DNA of 64,000 bases from Mycolicibacterium rhodesiae NBB3 (GTDB lineage: Bacteria > Actinomycetota > Actinomycetes > Mycobacteriales > Mycobacteriaceae), in contig NC_016604.1 of the NCBI RefSeq assembly GCF_000230895.2, positions 1 to 64,000 of the forward strand, in the 5' to 3' direction. Positions 17,069 through 27,076 of this stretch are shown here, piece after piece. A model generated the notes under the pieces. The model ran no database searches, was not told where the DNA came from, and was given only the letters and a program-made list of their open reading frames with translations. Within the stretch, counting starts at the first letter, position 1, and each line of letters opens with the position of its first letter. The position numbers and the translations under genes are program-made.

Positions 17069-18546
17069 GCGCCGGTTCCAGAGCGGACACGTTCGTTGAT
17101 CACGTTTCCTGCGGGATCGTGCACGGTGACGATCAACGGCATCTGCCCGAAAGCATGCGTCGCACAGCTCAGACATGGGTCATATGCGCGAATCCCCACC
17201 TCGATGGCGTTCATCATGGCTTCGGTGATCTCCCCGCGTCCCTGCAGATATTCTTCGGCTACGGAGCGCACCGTCCGATTGATGACCTGATTGTTGTGTG
17301 TAGTGGCCACAATCAAGTTCGCGAACGTCATGTCACCTTCCGGCCCGGCGCGGTAGTGATGAAGCAGTGTGCCGCGCGGAGCTTCGACCACACCTATGCC
17401 CTCACCGACCCACTCGTCGGCCGCGGGCGTGACGAGCAAGTCCGCATTCTGCAGATCGGGATCCCGCAGCAACTCCTCGATCAGTTCGGCGGCGTGGAGC
17501 ACTTCGATGGTCCGGGCCCAATTGGTGTGCAAGGTCATATCATTCGCAGCTCCACCGGTGTAAGCGTGGAAGCGCTCCAGGGCCTCCTGAGCGCGCGGCG
17601 TCGACAGTGACTTCGTGACATTCATCCGTCCGAGCGGCCCCACCCGAACCGATCCGTCCTCCCTGCCGAGTTCCTTCAAGAAAGGGAACTTCATGTACGT
17701 CCAGGCCTCGACCGCTTCCGAAAAGTGGTCGAGGTAGTCGTGATAATCGATATCCCGGACGACGTTCTTGTCCTTGTCGATGATGCGCAGCATCCCGTGG
17801 TAATAATCGACGTTGCCGTCGGCGTCGACAAGGGACATGTTCAGCGCGGGCACGTTGGCGAAGCTGTCCACCGTGCTTCGGTTCTTGTCGTGGAAGTCGT
17901 AGAAGAGGCGAAGACCGTCCTGCGCGTAGTCGATGATCTCGTCGATCGACGGGAGCCCCTCCTCGCCGTTCAACAGTCGGTCGCATTCGGCCCTGCTCAG
18001 GTTCTTGTCGACGCCTCCTGGCACTGAGCTGATGCCGTGCATTCTCTTTCCGAAGACCGTCTTGATGACCTCTTGGCCCCACTTGCGCAGCATGATCACT
18101 CGCCGCATCAACGCTGGGTCGGCCTGGATGAGACCGAGGAGATTTCGCTGCTCGGGCGCGGCGTCCATCCCGAACATCATTTCGGGGACGACCAAATAGA
18201 AATATGCCGTCGCATGCGACTGCAGCATCTGCGCGTAGTGGCCGAGCCGCCGGATCTTCTCCGCCGTCCGCGTTATTCCGACCTTCGTGTTCACGCCGGC
18301 GCCGATCATGTCGTCGAGCGCTTTCGCGCCACAGAGATGGTGACTGACGAAGCAGATTCCGCAGATGCGCTGCATCAGCATCGGCGCCTCCCAAAACGGG
18401 TGGCCCTGAACGAATTTCTCGAACCCTCGGAACTCGACGACATGCAGCCTGGCGTCGACGACGTTGTCGTCATCGTCGAGGTGCACGGTGACCTTACCGT
18501 GGCCCTCGATGCGGGTAACGGGATCGATGATCAGCTTTCTGCTCAC
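17065..18546 (-). CDS. hoxH: [NiFe] hydrogenase large subunit, NAD-linked type
   Basis: The 493-aa protein carries both nickel-ligand motifs: RICGIC (Cys62, Cys65) and DPCLSCATH near the end (Cys458, Cys461). After His464 follows a tail of about 29 residues that the protease must remove before the enzyme is active. The N-terminus MSRKLIIDPVTRIEGHGKV is typical of cytoplasmic bidirectional (group 3d, HoxH) enzymes. The operon has HoxF- and HoxU-type diaphorase subunits, so the complex should couple H2 and NAD(H). In mycobacteria a related hydrogenase serves to release reductant as H2 in hypoxia (family knowledge). Confidence 0.95.
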   Translation of the reverse strand: MSRKLIIDPVTRIEGHGKVTVHLDDDDNVVDARLHVVEFRGFEKFVQGHPFWEAPMLMQRICGICFVSHHLCGAKALDDMIGAGVNTKVGITRTAEKIRRLGHYAQMLQSHATAYFYLVVPEMMFGMDAAPEQRNLLGLIQADPALMRRVIMLRKWGQEVIKTVFGKRMHGISSVPGGVDKNLSRAECDRLLNGEEGLPSIDEIIDYAQDGLRLFYDFHDKNRSTVDSFANVPALNMSLVDADGNVDYYHGMLRIIDKDKNVVRDIDYHDYLDHFSEAVEAWTYMKFPFLKELGREDGSVRVGPLGRMNVTKSLSTPRAQEALERFHAYTGGAANDMTLHTNWARTIEVLHAAELIEELLRDPDLQNADLLVTPAADEWVGEGIGVVEAPRGTLLHHYRAGPEGDMTFANLIVATTHNNQVINRTVRSVAEEYLQGRGEITEAMMNAIEVGIRAYDPCLSCATHAFGQMPLIVTVHDPAGNVINERVRSGTGA

Positions 18547-18561
18547 GCGAAGCCTCCGAGA

Positions 18562-19179
18562 TCAGTCATAACGATTGAGCGAGCGGGGCAGCGCGACGGG
18601 GCGACCATTTATCAGACCCTCGAGCACTGTGAGGATCGCATCCGCATCCGGTGGGCAGCCGGGAATGAAGTAGTCCATCTTGACCACTTGGTGGCAGGGG
18701 TACACCTTGGTGGTGAGTCGGGGAATGTCGGGGTGGGAGGGAACGACGGGTTCGGCACCGGGTACCGCGGTGGGCGAACTGATGTACGCCTCGGACAGAC
18801 AGTCCTTCAGCTCGAACATATTGCGCATCGCCGGCACGCCGCCCCAGATGGCGCAGGCGCCGACGGAGATCAGGATGTCGCAGTTGTCCCGGAAATGACG
18901 CAGCGTTTCGATGTTCTCCTCATTCGCCACACCTCCCTCGATGAAGCCGATTGCGCATCGCTGGGTGATTCTCTTGATATCGGTGAGCGACGACCGGTGG
19001 ATGGTGACCTTCGTCAGGAAGGGAAGGATCCGCTCGTCCATATCGAGGAAGGACAATGTGCATCCCCAGCAGCCACACAAACCGATCATTGCCACGTGGA
19101 CCTTGTTCTCGTTGGCGTTTGACAGCGTCGGATCCCTCGGTGCTGAGGGCATTTCGTGCGATGCGATTTCGTCGGTCAC
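18562..19179 (-). CDS. hoxY: [NiFe] hydrogenase small subunit, NAD-linked type
   Basis: I start at GTG 19179, which overlaps the hoxU stop (GTGA); a TTG slightly upstream is less likely. The 205-aa protein has LCGCWGCTLSF near residue 35, SVGACAIWGG, and PGCPPDADAI near the end, which ligate the single proximal [4Fe-4S] cluster typical of short HoxY-type subunits. It passes electrons between the NiFe site in the large subunit and the diaphorase. It lies 15 bases before hoxH. Confidence 0.92.
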   Translation of the reverse strand: MTDEIASHEMPSAPRDPTLSNANENKVHVAMIGLCGCWGCTLSFLDMDERILPFLTKVTIHRSSLTDIKRITQRCAIGFIEGGVANEENIETLRHFRDNCDILISVGACAIWGGVPAMRNMFELKDCLSEAYISSPTAVPGAEPVVPSHPDIPRLTTKVYPCHQVVKMDYFIPGCPPDADAILTVLEGLINGRPVALPRSLNRYD

Positions 19180-19892
19180 GGTGCACCGCAATCGTCTGTG
19201 GGGTCCAGCGCCCGATCCCGGACCGATTGGACTTCGTACTTGCGCCGGCCGATCGCGACGTCGAATCCCACCCGCTTCTCGAGGATGGCACCGACAGGGC
19301 AGATCTCTACGGCGTAGCGGACCTGCTCGGGCGGCATCGCGTTGGCGCGGTCGGTATCGACTTCGATCTGGGACTCGGCGCCGCGGCGGCTGATGCTGAA
19401 GATCTTCTGGCCGGTGGCTTCGTCACGGACGAACTCCACGCAGCGTTGGCAGAAGATGCAGCGATCCCGCTCCAGCCATATCTTCTCCGAAGCGTGGTCC
19501 CGTTCTCGATGCGGGAACCGGTATGGGAAGCGTGAGACCACCATGTCCACCTCGTAGCCCACCGCCTGAAGCGTGCAACGACCGCTCTTTTCACAACTCG
19601 GGCAATTGTGGTTGCCTTCGGCGAAGAGCAGTTCCACCAGCGCCTTTCGAATGTCAGCCGTATCCGGTTCGTCCACCTCGACTTTCATGCCGTCCGAGAC
19701 GCGAACCGTGCATGCCGCGACCACTGCTCCGTTCACCTTGACCGAGCACACCCGGCATGTCCCGAGGCACGGTTTGCCTTTGAGGTAGCACAGCGTGGGG
19801 ATGTACACGCCGGCCTCGGCGGCAACGTCCACCAGGATGCTGTCCTCGTCGGTCGACACCTGTCGTCCATCGATCTCGATGTGGATGGTCAC
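19176..19892 (-). CDS. hoxU: Hydrogenase diaphorase Fe-S subunit (HoxU/NuoG-like)
   Basis: The start GTG 19892 overlaps the hoxF stop (GTGA), giving 238 aa. Residues about 1-80 form a [2Fe-2S] ferredoxin domain (CYLKGKPCLGTCRVC plus a later Cys in AACT). Next is the NuoG-type His-Cys3 motif HNCPSCEKSGRC. A CIFCQRCVEF segment and CPVGAI follow. This is the electron-relay subunit between HoxF and HoxY. The upstream frame belongs to a shadow of hoxF. Confidence 0.92.
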   Translation of the reverse strand: MTIHIEIDGRQVSTDEDSILVDVAAEAGVYIPTLCYLKGKPCLGTCRVCSVKVNGAVVAACTVRVSDGMKVEVDEPDTADIRKALVELLFAEGNHNCPSCEKSGRCTLQAVGYEVDMVVSRFPYRFPHRERDHASEKIWLERDRCIFCQRCVEFVRDEATGQKIFSISRRGAESQIEVDTDRANAMPPEQVRYAVEICPVGAILEKRVGFDVAIGRRKYEVQSVRDRALDPTDDCGAP

Positions 19893-21700
19893 GCCGTCCC
19901 GTCCGTCTCCAGCTCGGTCACTGCCTTGTCGTACCCGGCCAGCGCGGCATCCAGATCGAATGACAACAGGAGGGCCTGTTCCTGCGCACGCAACTTTTCT
20001 CGATAGATCTCCGGAAACTTCTCCATCGTCGTCAGAATGGGATTTGCCGCGGTGACCCCGAGGCCGCATCGACTGGCAGTCCGCACCACCGCGCCCCAAG
20101 CGGCCACGTCGTCCAGATCCTCCTGGCTCGCTGATCCCGCCATGACGAGCTTCAGTTTGTCGTGTAAGCCGACTGTGCCCGCCCGACAGGGGACGCATAT
20201 GCCGCAGGATTCGTCGGCGAAGAATTTCGTATAGTCCGTGACGCAGTCCAGCAGGTCGCGGGTCGCATTGAAGATGGTTACGGCGCCGTTGCACGGGATG
20301 TCCTCGTAGGCGATACGGCGTCGGCCGTCAGCGGCCACCGACAGACACTCCCCCGATGGACCACTGATCTGCACAGCGCGGGCGTCGTGCGCGTCCACGA
20401 TCGTCAGAACCTCGTCAAGGGTGATGCCCCATTCGACCTCGTAGACACCGGGGCGATCGCAGTCCCCGGCGACGCTCAACAGCCGGGCGCCAGCCGAGTC
20501 CGGTGTGCCCATGCGGCGAAACCATGCGGCGCCTTCCTCGATGACTCGCGTTGCGGCAGCTAAGGTCTCGACGTTGTTGACACTCGTGGGTTTGCCGAGG
20601 TAGCCCTCTTGGACGGGGAAGGGCGGTTTCAGCCGGGGGGTGCCCCGTTTGCCTTCACAGGATTCGATCAGCGCAGACTCTTCACCACAGACATAGGAGC
20701 CTGCACCCATCTGGATACGGATGTCGAAATCGAATCCTGCCCGGCCACCGATACTGCGCCCGAGGAGCCCGTCGTCCCGAAGCTGCTGAAGCTGGCTCTC
20801 CAGATAGCGCTTCAGATAGGCGTATTCGGCACGGAGGTAGACGATTCCGTGAGAACTGCCGATCGCGTAAGCCGCAATCACCATCCCGATGAAGACGTCG
20901 AGAGGTGATCGGGTCAGCAGCGCCCGGTCCTTGAACGTGCCGGGTTCACCTTCGTCGGCGTTGCAGATGACATACTTCTCGTCGCCCGGTGCGGCGCGGC
21001 ACAGCTGCCACTTCAATCCGGTTCGAAAGCCCGCACCGCCGTACCCGCGCAGCCCGGATTCGATGACCGTGCTGATCGTCTGCTCGGGCGTATTGGCGAG
21101 GCAGTTCTTGAGCAACGTCTGGTAATCCGGCTCGCCGCGGAAGAACACGGGCCCGCGCGTGTGAACATTGGACTCCACCAGGGCATCGACGTAGCCGATG
21201 CCATCGTCGGGCAGCCCCGCCGGGTTCGCGATATCGGCGGCGACCCTCCCCGCTTTCAACTGCGCGACGATGGTTGCGACCTTGTCCGGGGTCAGTCGCG
21301 TGAACACCACGCTGTCGATCATCATCGCGGGTTCCTGATCGCTGAGCCCGATGCACGGCGTTTCGAACAAGCCGAACATCCCCGCCTCGTCGGTTTCTCC
21401 GAATCGGACGCCGGTCTCGCGCTCGAGCGCGTCGTAGGCCTCCCCATACCCGTTCATCTTGGCAATCACCGTGTTGCTCAAGTAGATCTGGTGCCGACCA
21501 GATGGCGCGCTTCGGAAGAAGTGATAGAAGGAGGCTGTTTCGACGATGTCCAGCGGAGTCCGATTCAGCCCGGTCGCGATTTGCGGCAACACGTCACCGG
21601 GAATGTGGCCGTACAGATGCTGAACGTCCCACAGAATGTCGATCAGCCGTGTTCCGTCATGTCCGTAGCGACGGAGCACGGTGTCGACGTCTGCGTTCAT
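19889..21700 (-). CDS. hoxF: Hydrogenase diaphorase subunit, NuoE-NuoF fusion (HoxF)
   Basis: The 603-aa protein has the length of the known HoxF of soluble NAD-reducing hydrogenases. Residues about 1-160 are NuoE-like. The rest is NuoF-like, with GYGGAGFRTGLKW (NADH/FMN site), NADEGEPGTFKDR, GAGSYVCGEESALIES, and the [4Fe-4S] motif ESCGICVPCRAGT. It should reduce NAD+ or oxidise NADH. In the NuoE-like part only one cysteine (in TPCIGLS) remains of the four that normally hold a [2Fe-2S] cluster, so that cluster is probably missing. It is the first gene of the hox operon (five genes to 16598). Confidence 0.93.
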   Translation of the reverse strand: MNADVDTVLRRYGHDGTRLIDILWDVQHLYGHIPGDVLPQIATGLNRTPLDIVETASFYHFFRSAPSGRHQIYLSNTVIAKMNGYGEAYDALERETGVRFGETDEAGMFGLFETPCIGLSDQEPAMMIDSVVFTRLTPDKVATIVAQLKAGRVAADIANPAGLPDDGIGYVDALVESNVHTRGPVFFRGEPDYQTLLKNCLANTPEQTISTVIESGLRGYGGAGFRTGLKWQLCRAAPGDEKYVICNADEGEPGTFKDRALLTRSPLDVFIGMVIAAYAIGSSHGIVYLRAEYAYLKRYLESQLQQLRDDGLLGRSIGGRAGFDFDIRIQMGAGSYVCGEESALIESCEGKRGTPRLKPPFPVQEGYLGKPTSVNNVETLAAATRVIEEGAAWFRRMGTPDSAGARLLSVAGDCDRPGVYEVEWGITLDEVLTIVDAHDARAVQISGPSGECLSVAADGRRRIAYEDIPCNGAVTIFNATRDLLDCVTDYTKFFADESCGICVPCRAGTVGLHDKLKLVMAGSASQEDLDDVAAWGAVVRTASRCGLGVTAANPILTTMEKFPEIYREKLRAQEQALLLSFDLDAALAGYDKAVTELETDGTA

Positions 21701-22090
21701 CTCTCGATGCGCCGGAGGCGTGAAACCGGTGCCGGCTGCGAGGCCGATTCAGATTCGGACGCGGCGACTGTGCGCTCGAGAGTGCGTGTGCGTCGCGACG
21801 GCAATGCCGGCGCAGGTCCAGGTGGCGCGGACGTCATCCGAAACTCCTCTCGGCCATCGGTCGATGGGCCCTGCGGGACTCGTCGGGTTGCGCGTGTACC
21901 GTGCTTGTGAAACCGAAACAGCAGTGCCGCAACAGATTCCCGGCCCAGACATCCGGCGGGGCGCTACTGCCAAACGCCTGCCTGTGGGAATCAGTCCACC
22001 TCGCAGTGTATCCCGCGATTCACGATAGTTGCCACAGTCCGGAGCGGCGGGCTGGAAGTGGCCCGCCGCAACGGCTGAGTGGCCAGACTT
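21701..22090. other. 390-bp region with hox promoter and a terminator
   Basis: No gene is seen. On the minus strand it must contain the hox operon promoter. The best DosR-like match is weak (GGGCCCATCGACCG on the minus strand at 21858-21871, 9 of 14), about 158 bases from the hoxF start. A strong hairpin at 22044-22069 terminates the gene to the right. Confidence 0.5.
22044..22069 (-). terminator. Strong hairpin after the phasin-like gene
   Basis: GCGGCGGGC (22044-22052) and GCCCGCCGC (22061-22069) are perfect nine-base complements with an eight-base loop, 21 bases beyond the stop of the minus-strand gene at 22091. Confidence 0.6.
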
Positions 22091-22381
22091 CTACTTCTGG
22101 TCGTCGTCGGTCCTGTTCAGGGCTCGTTCGGCGCTGTTGATCAGGTCCCTGTTCAGCTGGAATTGCGCAGCGACGAGCTTGTCGGCGAGCTCGACCGCGG
22201 CATCAACGATCTTCGTGCGTAGCGGTTGGACTGCGTGCGGTACCGCCTCGTCGACCGTTTGGCGGAATGCCCGCAGAGCCTCAGCCGCTGCGTGCTGGCC
22301 GGCTTTGGCCGCATCGCGTACGTCATCGAGCAGGTCGATTGAGTGAGATGCCGCGTTCTGCGATTCGACTGCCTGGGGCAT
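22091..22381 (-). CDS. Small helical (phasin-like) protein
   Basis: The 96-aa protein has no signal peptide or membrane segment. It consists almost entirely of amphipathic helix (DVRDAAKAGQHAAAEALRAF, AVELADKLVAAQFQLNRD), a layout seen in phasins and other lipid-droplet or granule-associated proteins. It sits between the hydrogenase and the WS/DGAT genes and has a DosR-type box upstream. Coating of storage-lipid droplets is therefore an attractive guess, not a demonstrated role. Confidence 0.65.
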   Translation of the reverse strand: MPQAVESQNAASHSIDLLDDVRDAAKAGQHAAAEALRAFRQTVDEAVPHAVQPLRTKIVDAAVELADKLVAAQFQLNRDLINSAERALNRTDDDQK

Positions 22382-22423
22382 GTCGCGGGTCCTTCCATAG
22401 TGGTTTCATTACCTCTTTCCACG

Positions 22424-22879
22424 CTATGGGCCGCTGAGGTCGGTCACTACCGACGAAGGTCCCCCAGCGCGTGACATTGGTCCCTGCTCACCGGCCGCGC
22501 GCCTCGGCGGGACGACGCGCAGCGCCAGTGCGCCGAGTGCGAGCACCGACACCGCAGGAGTGATGAACAGCAGTATCGCCCAGACGAGCCCGACGCCCGA
22601 CCCGCTCAGTGCCCTCACCAAGGTGAATACCGCGACGAGCCAGCTGACGCCGCCCGCAACGACCGCGACCACGGCCGCGACAGCCACCGCGCGTCCGACG
22701 CCATAGTGCCGGAATCCCGTAGCGCCCAACAGCGCCGTCGTGGGCGCGAGAATGACCACGGCGCCCAACCACGGCGAGTCCGCACCGACTCGCAACCCGG
22801 GCACGAGAACGAGCGCAGCGAGGAAGGCGGCGCCGAGGATGCCGGCGAGCGCGAGACTGCGACCATCCGTCCTAGACAT
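22424..22879 (-). CDS. Four-helix membrane protein of unknown function
   Basis: Starting at ATG 22879 (MSRTDGRSLALAGILGAAF) gives 151 aa. The first eight bases overlap the end of the upstream WS/DGAT gene, so it is the last gene of that operon. Four hydrophobic segments span most of the length; the C-terminal 30 residues are polar. No family is recognised. The position suggests a role near neutral lipid synthesis at the membrane. Confidence 0.65.
   Translation of the reverse strand: MSRTDGRSLALAGILGAAFLAALVLVPGLRVGADSPWLGAVVILAPTTALLGATGFRHYGVGRAVAVAAVVAVVAGGVSWLVAVFTLVRALSGSGVGLVWAILLFITPAVSVLALGALALRVVPPRRAAGEQGPMSRAGGPSSVVTDLSGP
22450..22463 (-). promoter_or_regulatory. DosR-type box, phasin-like gene
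   Basis: The minus strand reads GGGACCTTCGTCGG, 10 of 14 to the DosR core by hand count. It lies about 69 bases before the start at 22381, inside the 3' end of the membrane-protein gene. Confidence 0.45.
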
Positions 22880-24245
22880 GGTCCGAGCCAAGCGCCAACA
22901 CCTCGTCGAAACCTGCGACGAGGCTGTCCATGAACACGTCGTAGTCGGGAATCGCGCCGGTGTCCACATCGATGCCCAGCGTGCACACGTCCACGTACGT
23001 CAACAACGTGACGTTGACCGCCGAGCCGATCGTCGGGCCGAATCCGTACTGGGTCACCACCTTGGCGCCGCCGAGGAAAACCGGCACCGGTATCCCCGGC
23101 ACGTCACTGCACAGGAAGTCGACATTGCGCAGGATCGAGCCGATGTACCAGCGCGGCATCATGTTCAGAGCTCCGGCGATCCACTGCGTGTACGGCAGCG
23201 ACTTCTCGTGACGCACCTTGCCGGTCCTGTCGTGGATCTGGCGGATTCGCTCCTCGGGATCGGCGGTACCGACCGGCACGTCGAACCGCATGATGGTGAT
23301 GCGGTTGCCGCCCATCTCGTCGCCCTCTTCACGCAGGCTCATGGGCATCGTCAGGTGAAGGTCGCCGACCGTGACGCCGTGCTTTTCGTGATAGAGGCGG
23401 AGCCCCCCGGCTACGCCCGCCACGAACGCATCGTTCAATGCACCGCCTCCGCGATGGGCGGCCGCCCGCAGTTGTCCGAACGGAACCTCGAGCACACCGA
23501 GCTTTCGGATGAGGCTGCGGTCGCTCATGAGCGATGAGCCCCTGCGGCTCACAGGGCGCATGGTGCGGTAGACCGAGGCGGCCAACTCGGCGGCCGACGA
23601 CACGGTGTCCGCTGGGCGCAGAATGCTGTTGGCAATCAGCTTCGGAGCAGCCTTCACGGTGCCCGTCAGCGCGTCCGTCACCAAACCGGCACTGTATCGC
23701 GCGGTGTCGAGGTAGCCCCGCAGCCGCTGCGGAGGAGCAACCTCAGGCCATGGCGCAGCAACGTCGTGCCGCTCGGGAACCTCGGACAGATCGAAGAGGA
23801 TCATCCCGATCTGGATGCCTCCGACTCCGTCGGTCAGCGCATGGTGGAATTTGAGAACCATTGCTGCACCGTCATTTTCGAGCCGGTCGATCAGCGTAGC
23901 CTCCCACAGCGGGCGGGCCCGGTCGAAGTCCTCCATGGCCGCGATCCGCGCCATCTCCAGCACCGTGTCGATGGTGCCGGGCGCGGGCGCTGTCACCCTG
24001 CGCATGTGGAAGCCCAGGTCGAAGTCCGGAGCGTCTTCCCATCTCGGCGGCGCCGGCGCCGGCGACGGGACGACACGCTGTCGCAGCATCGGGACCGCAT
24101 GCGCGACGACATCGAAGCGACTGCGGACCTCGTCCCAGTCCGGCGATCGGTCCAGCATGATCACCGTGACCACCGTGGAACGCAGCCGAGGATCGCTTTC
24201 CATGGCCCAGGTGAAGGCGTCGCTGTTGCGCATGAATTCGGTCAT
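22872..24245 (-). CDS. Wax ester synthase/diacylglycerol acyltransferase
   Basis: The 457-aa WS/DGAT protein has the active-site motif HHALTDG (His134, His135, Asp139), and RPLWEATLIDRL and LNDAFVAGVAGGLR in the usual places. These enzymes join fatty acyl-CoA to an alcohol or diacylglycerol to make storage wax ester or triacylglycerol. It overlaps the upstream WS/DGAT by ATGA (24242-24245). It is closely related to the WS/DGAT at 35816 (shared NSDAF/NTDAF N-terminus), more than to its operon neighbour. Confidence 0.92.
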   Translation of the reverse strand: MTEFMRNSDAFTWAMESDPRLRSTVVTVIMLDRSPDWDEVRSRFDVVAHAVPMLRQRVVPSPAPAPPRWEDAPDFDLGFHMRRVTAPAPGTIDTVLEMARIAAMEDFDRARPLWEATLIDRLENDGAAMVLKFHHALTDGVGGIQIGMILFDLSEVPERHDVAAPWPEVAPPQRLRGYLDTARYSAGLVTDALTGTVKAAPKLIANSILRPADTVSSAAELAASVYRTMRPVSRRGSSLMSDRSLIRKLGVLEVPFGQLRAAAHRGGGALNDAFVAGVAGGLRLYHEKHGVTVGDLHLTMPMSLREEGDEMGGNRITIMRFDVPVGTADPEERIRQIHDRTGKVRHEKSLPYTQWIAGALNMMPRWYIGSILRNVDFLCSDVPGIPVPVFLGGAKVVTQYGFGPTIGSAVNVTLLTYVDVCTLGIDVDTGAIPDYDVFMDSLVAGFDEVLALGSDHV

Positions 24246-25639
24246 CTGTGTTCACCAGCCGCTCGTGGCTGTACCCGCGAGCCGCCGAGCGTCGCCAGGT
24301 GTCGTATCCCGTCCTCGATCCCACGGGCGAGCGCGTCGACGTCGGGTGCGCTGTCGAAATCAGCGGTGATGCCGAAGAAGAAACGGTCGGCGTAGCTGAG
24401 CATCGCGATACCGGTGCGCAGGTGAAGAGCGATCGGCGGCACCGGCAGGATCTCCAACACGTCCCGACCCATCAACCGCTGCCGGGTGCGGGGCCCCGGC
24501 ACATTCGTCGCCAACGCTGATACCGACTTCTGCGGCAGACGGGTCAGGAGTCGAATCGCCCACGCCGAGAAGACGAAAGGAAGACTTCCGCTGGCCGCGA
24601 AAACGGCACTGCCACCTTCGCGCTGACCGCTCTCCTTGGCCTCGGTGAGTCGCTGGTGGACAATCTCCAACTGCTTGACGGGGTCGGGTTCATCGACCGG
24701 CAGAAGCGGCAACATCGCCGACACCCGGTTGTCGGTCAGGTCGAAGTCCTCCACCGAACGCATCGACACGGGAACCAGCGTGCGCAGGGCGTGGGGTCCC
24801 GGCGTTTCACCTCGGGCCAGCAGAATCGCCCGGTAACCGCTGGTGATCGCCGCCAGCGCCACGTCGTTGAGCGTGACGTCGAAATCACGGGAGACCTGCT
24901 TCATCACGGCCAGGTCAGCGCGCGCGGCGCTGTAGCGCCGCATCTTGGTGACGGGTCCGTTCAGTGAGGACTCCTGACCGGCGGTGAGCACACGAGCAGT
25001 CAGTTCGGCGGCCCCGACCACGGCGTGTTCGGCGGCGCTGGTCGCGGCGAGCGTCGCCCGCCAGATGCCGCCCATCCAGTTCAGCGGGTTCAGCCTGGGC
25101 CGCAACAGCTCGAGGATCGAACCGTCGGCTTCCCGTGCGGCGCGGATATTGCTCGCAAAGCTCTCACCAGCGCCGCCGTCGCTGAGCTTCGCCAGCATCT
25201 GCGTGGTGGCGATGCCGTCGGCAATGCAGTGGTGGATCTTCATCAGCAGCGCCCACCTGTCGTCGGTGAGGCCCTCGATGATCCAGCACTCCCACAGCGG
25301 GCGGTCACGGTCCAGCCGTTGCTCCATGATTCCGGCGATCATCGCGAACAGCGCGGCGTCATCGCCAGGATGCGGCAACGCGATGCGGTGGAGGTGGTGC
25401 GCAACATCGAAGTTGGGGTCGTCCACCCATTCCGGTGCGCCGAGGTCGAACGGGTGCGTGCGCAGCACCTGGGTGCAGCGCGGGATGGCCTGCGCCCGCT
25501 CGGCGAACGCCGACACCAGATCACCGTAATCGGGCGGCGGTCCTTCCACGATCGACACGCCACCGACCGCCAGGCTCACGTGGGAATCGGAATCCTCGGC
25601 CTGCAGAAAACTCGCATCCAGCGTGGTCAGGTGCTCCAT
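24242..25639 (-). CDS. Wax ester synthase/diacylglycerol acyltransferase
   Basis: I start at ATG 25639 (MEHLTTLDASFLQAEDSDSH), because the longer frame would include a DosR-type box in the coding region. The 465-aa protein has the motif HHCIADG (His136, His137, Asp141) and PLWECWIIEGL, as in WS/DGAT enzymes of the Tgs group. It is first in an operon of two acyltransferases and a membrane protein running to 22424. The upstream gene is GAPDH in the same direction. Confidence 0.9.
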   Translation of the reverse strand: MEHLTTLDASFLQAEDSDSHVSLAVGGVSIVEGPPPDYGDLVSAFAERAQAIPRCTQVLRTHPFDLGAPEWVDDPNFDVAHHLHRIALPHPGDDAALFAMIAGIMEQRLDRDRPLWECWIIEGLTDDRWALLMKIHHCIADGIATTQMLAKLSDGGAGESFASNIRAAREADGSILELLRPRLNPLNWMGGIWRATLAATSAAEHAVVGAAELTARVLTAGQESSLNGPVTKMRRYSAARADLAVMKQVSRDFDVTLNDVALAAITSGYRAILLARGETPGPHALRTLVPVSMRSVEDFDLTDNRVSAMLPLLPVDEPDPVKQLEIVHQRLTEAKESGQREGGSAVFAASGSLPFVFSAWAIRLLTRLPQKSVSALATNVPGPRTRQRLMGRDVLEILPVPPIALHLRTGIAMLSYADRFFFGITADFDSAPDVDALARGIEDGIRHLATLGGSRVQPRAAGEHR

Positions 25640-25675
25640 GGGATCACGATGCGCTTCGCGCAGCGCCCGTCGGCA

Positions 25676-25689
25676 GGGCCGCAAGTCCT
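25676..25689 (-). promoter_or_regulatory. DosR-type box, WS/DGAT operon
   Basis: The minus strand reads AGGACTTGCGGCCC, 10 of 14 to the DosR core by hand count, 37 bases before the start at 25639. The spacing supports that start. Confidence 0.5.
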
Positions 25690-25742
25690 CAAACCGTAGG
25701 GACAACGTCGTCCCGGCCGACATGCCCAAACCGGGACAGGCA

Positions 25743-27076
<1,334 letters not shown>

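Noticed and set aside
18037..19122. Plus-strand frame of 361 codons across hoxH and hoxY
   Set aside because: Shadow frame; both hydrogenase genes on the other strand are certain.
21985..22000. GTGGGAATCAGTCCAC as a DosR box for the hydrogenase
   Set aside because: Spacing is one base short and it lies about 285 bases from the hoxF start.
25699..25714. GGGAC-6-GTCCC palindrome before a WS/DGAT gene as a second DosR box
   Set aside because: The half-sites are two bases too far apart compared with the core; the box at 25676 fits better.
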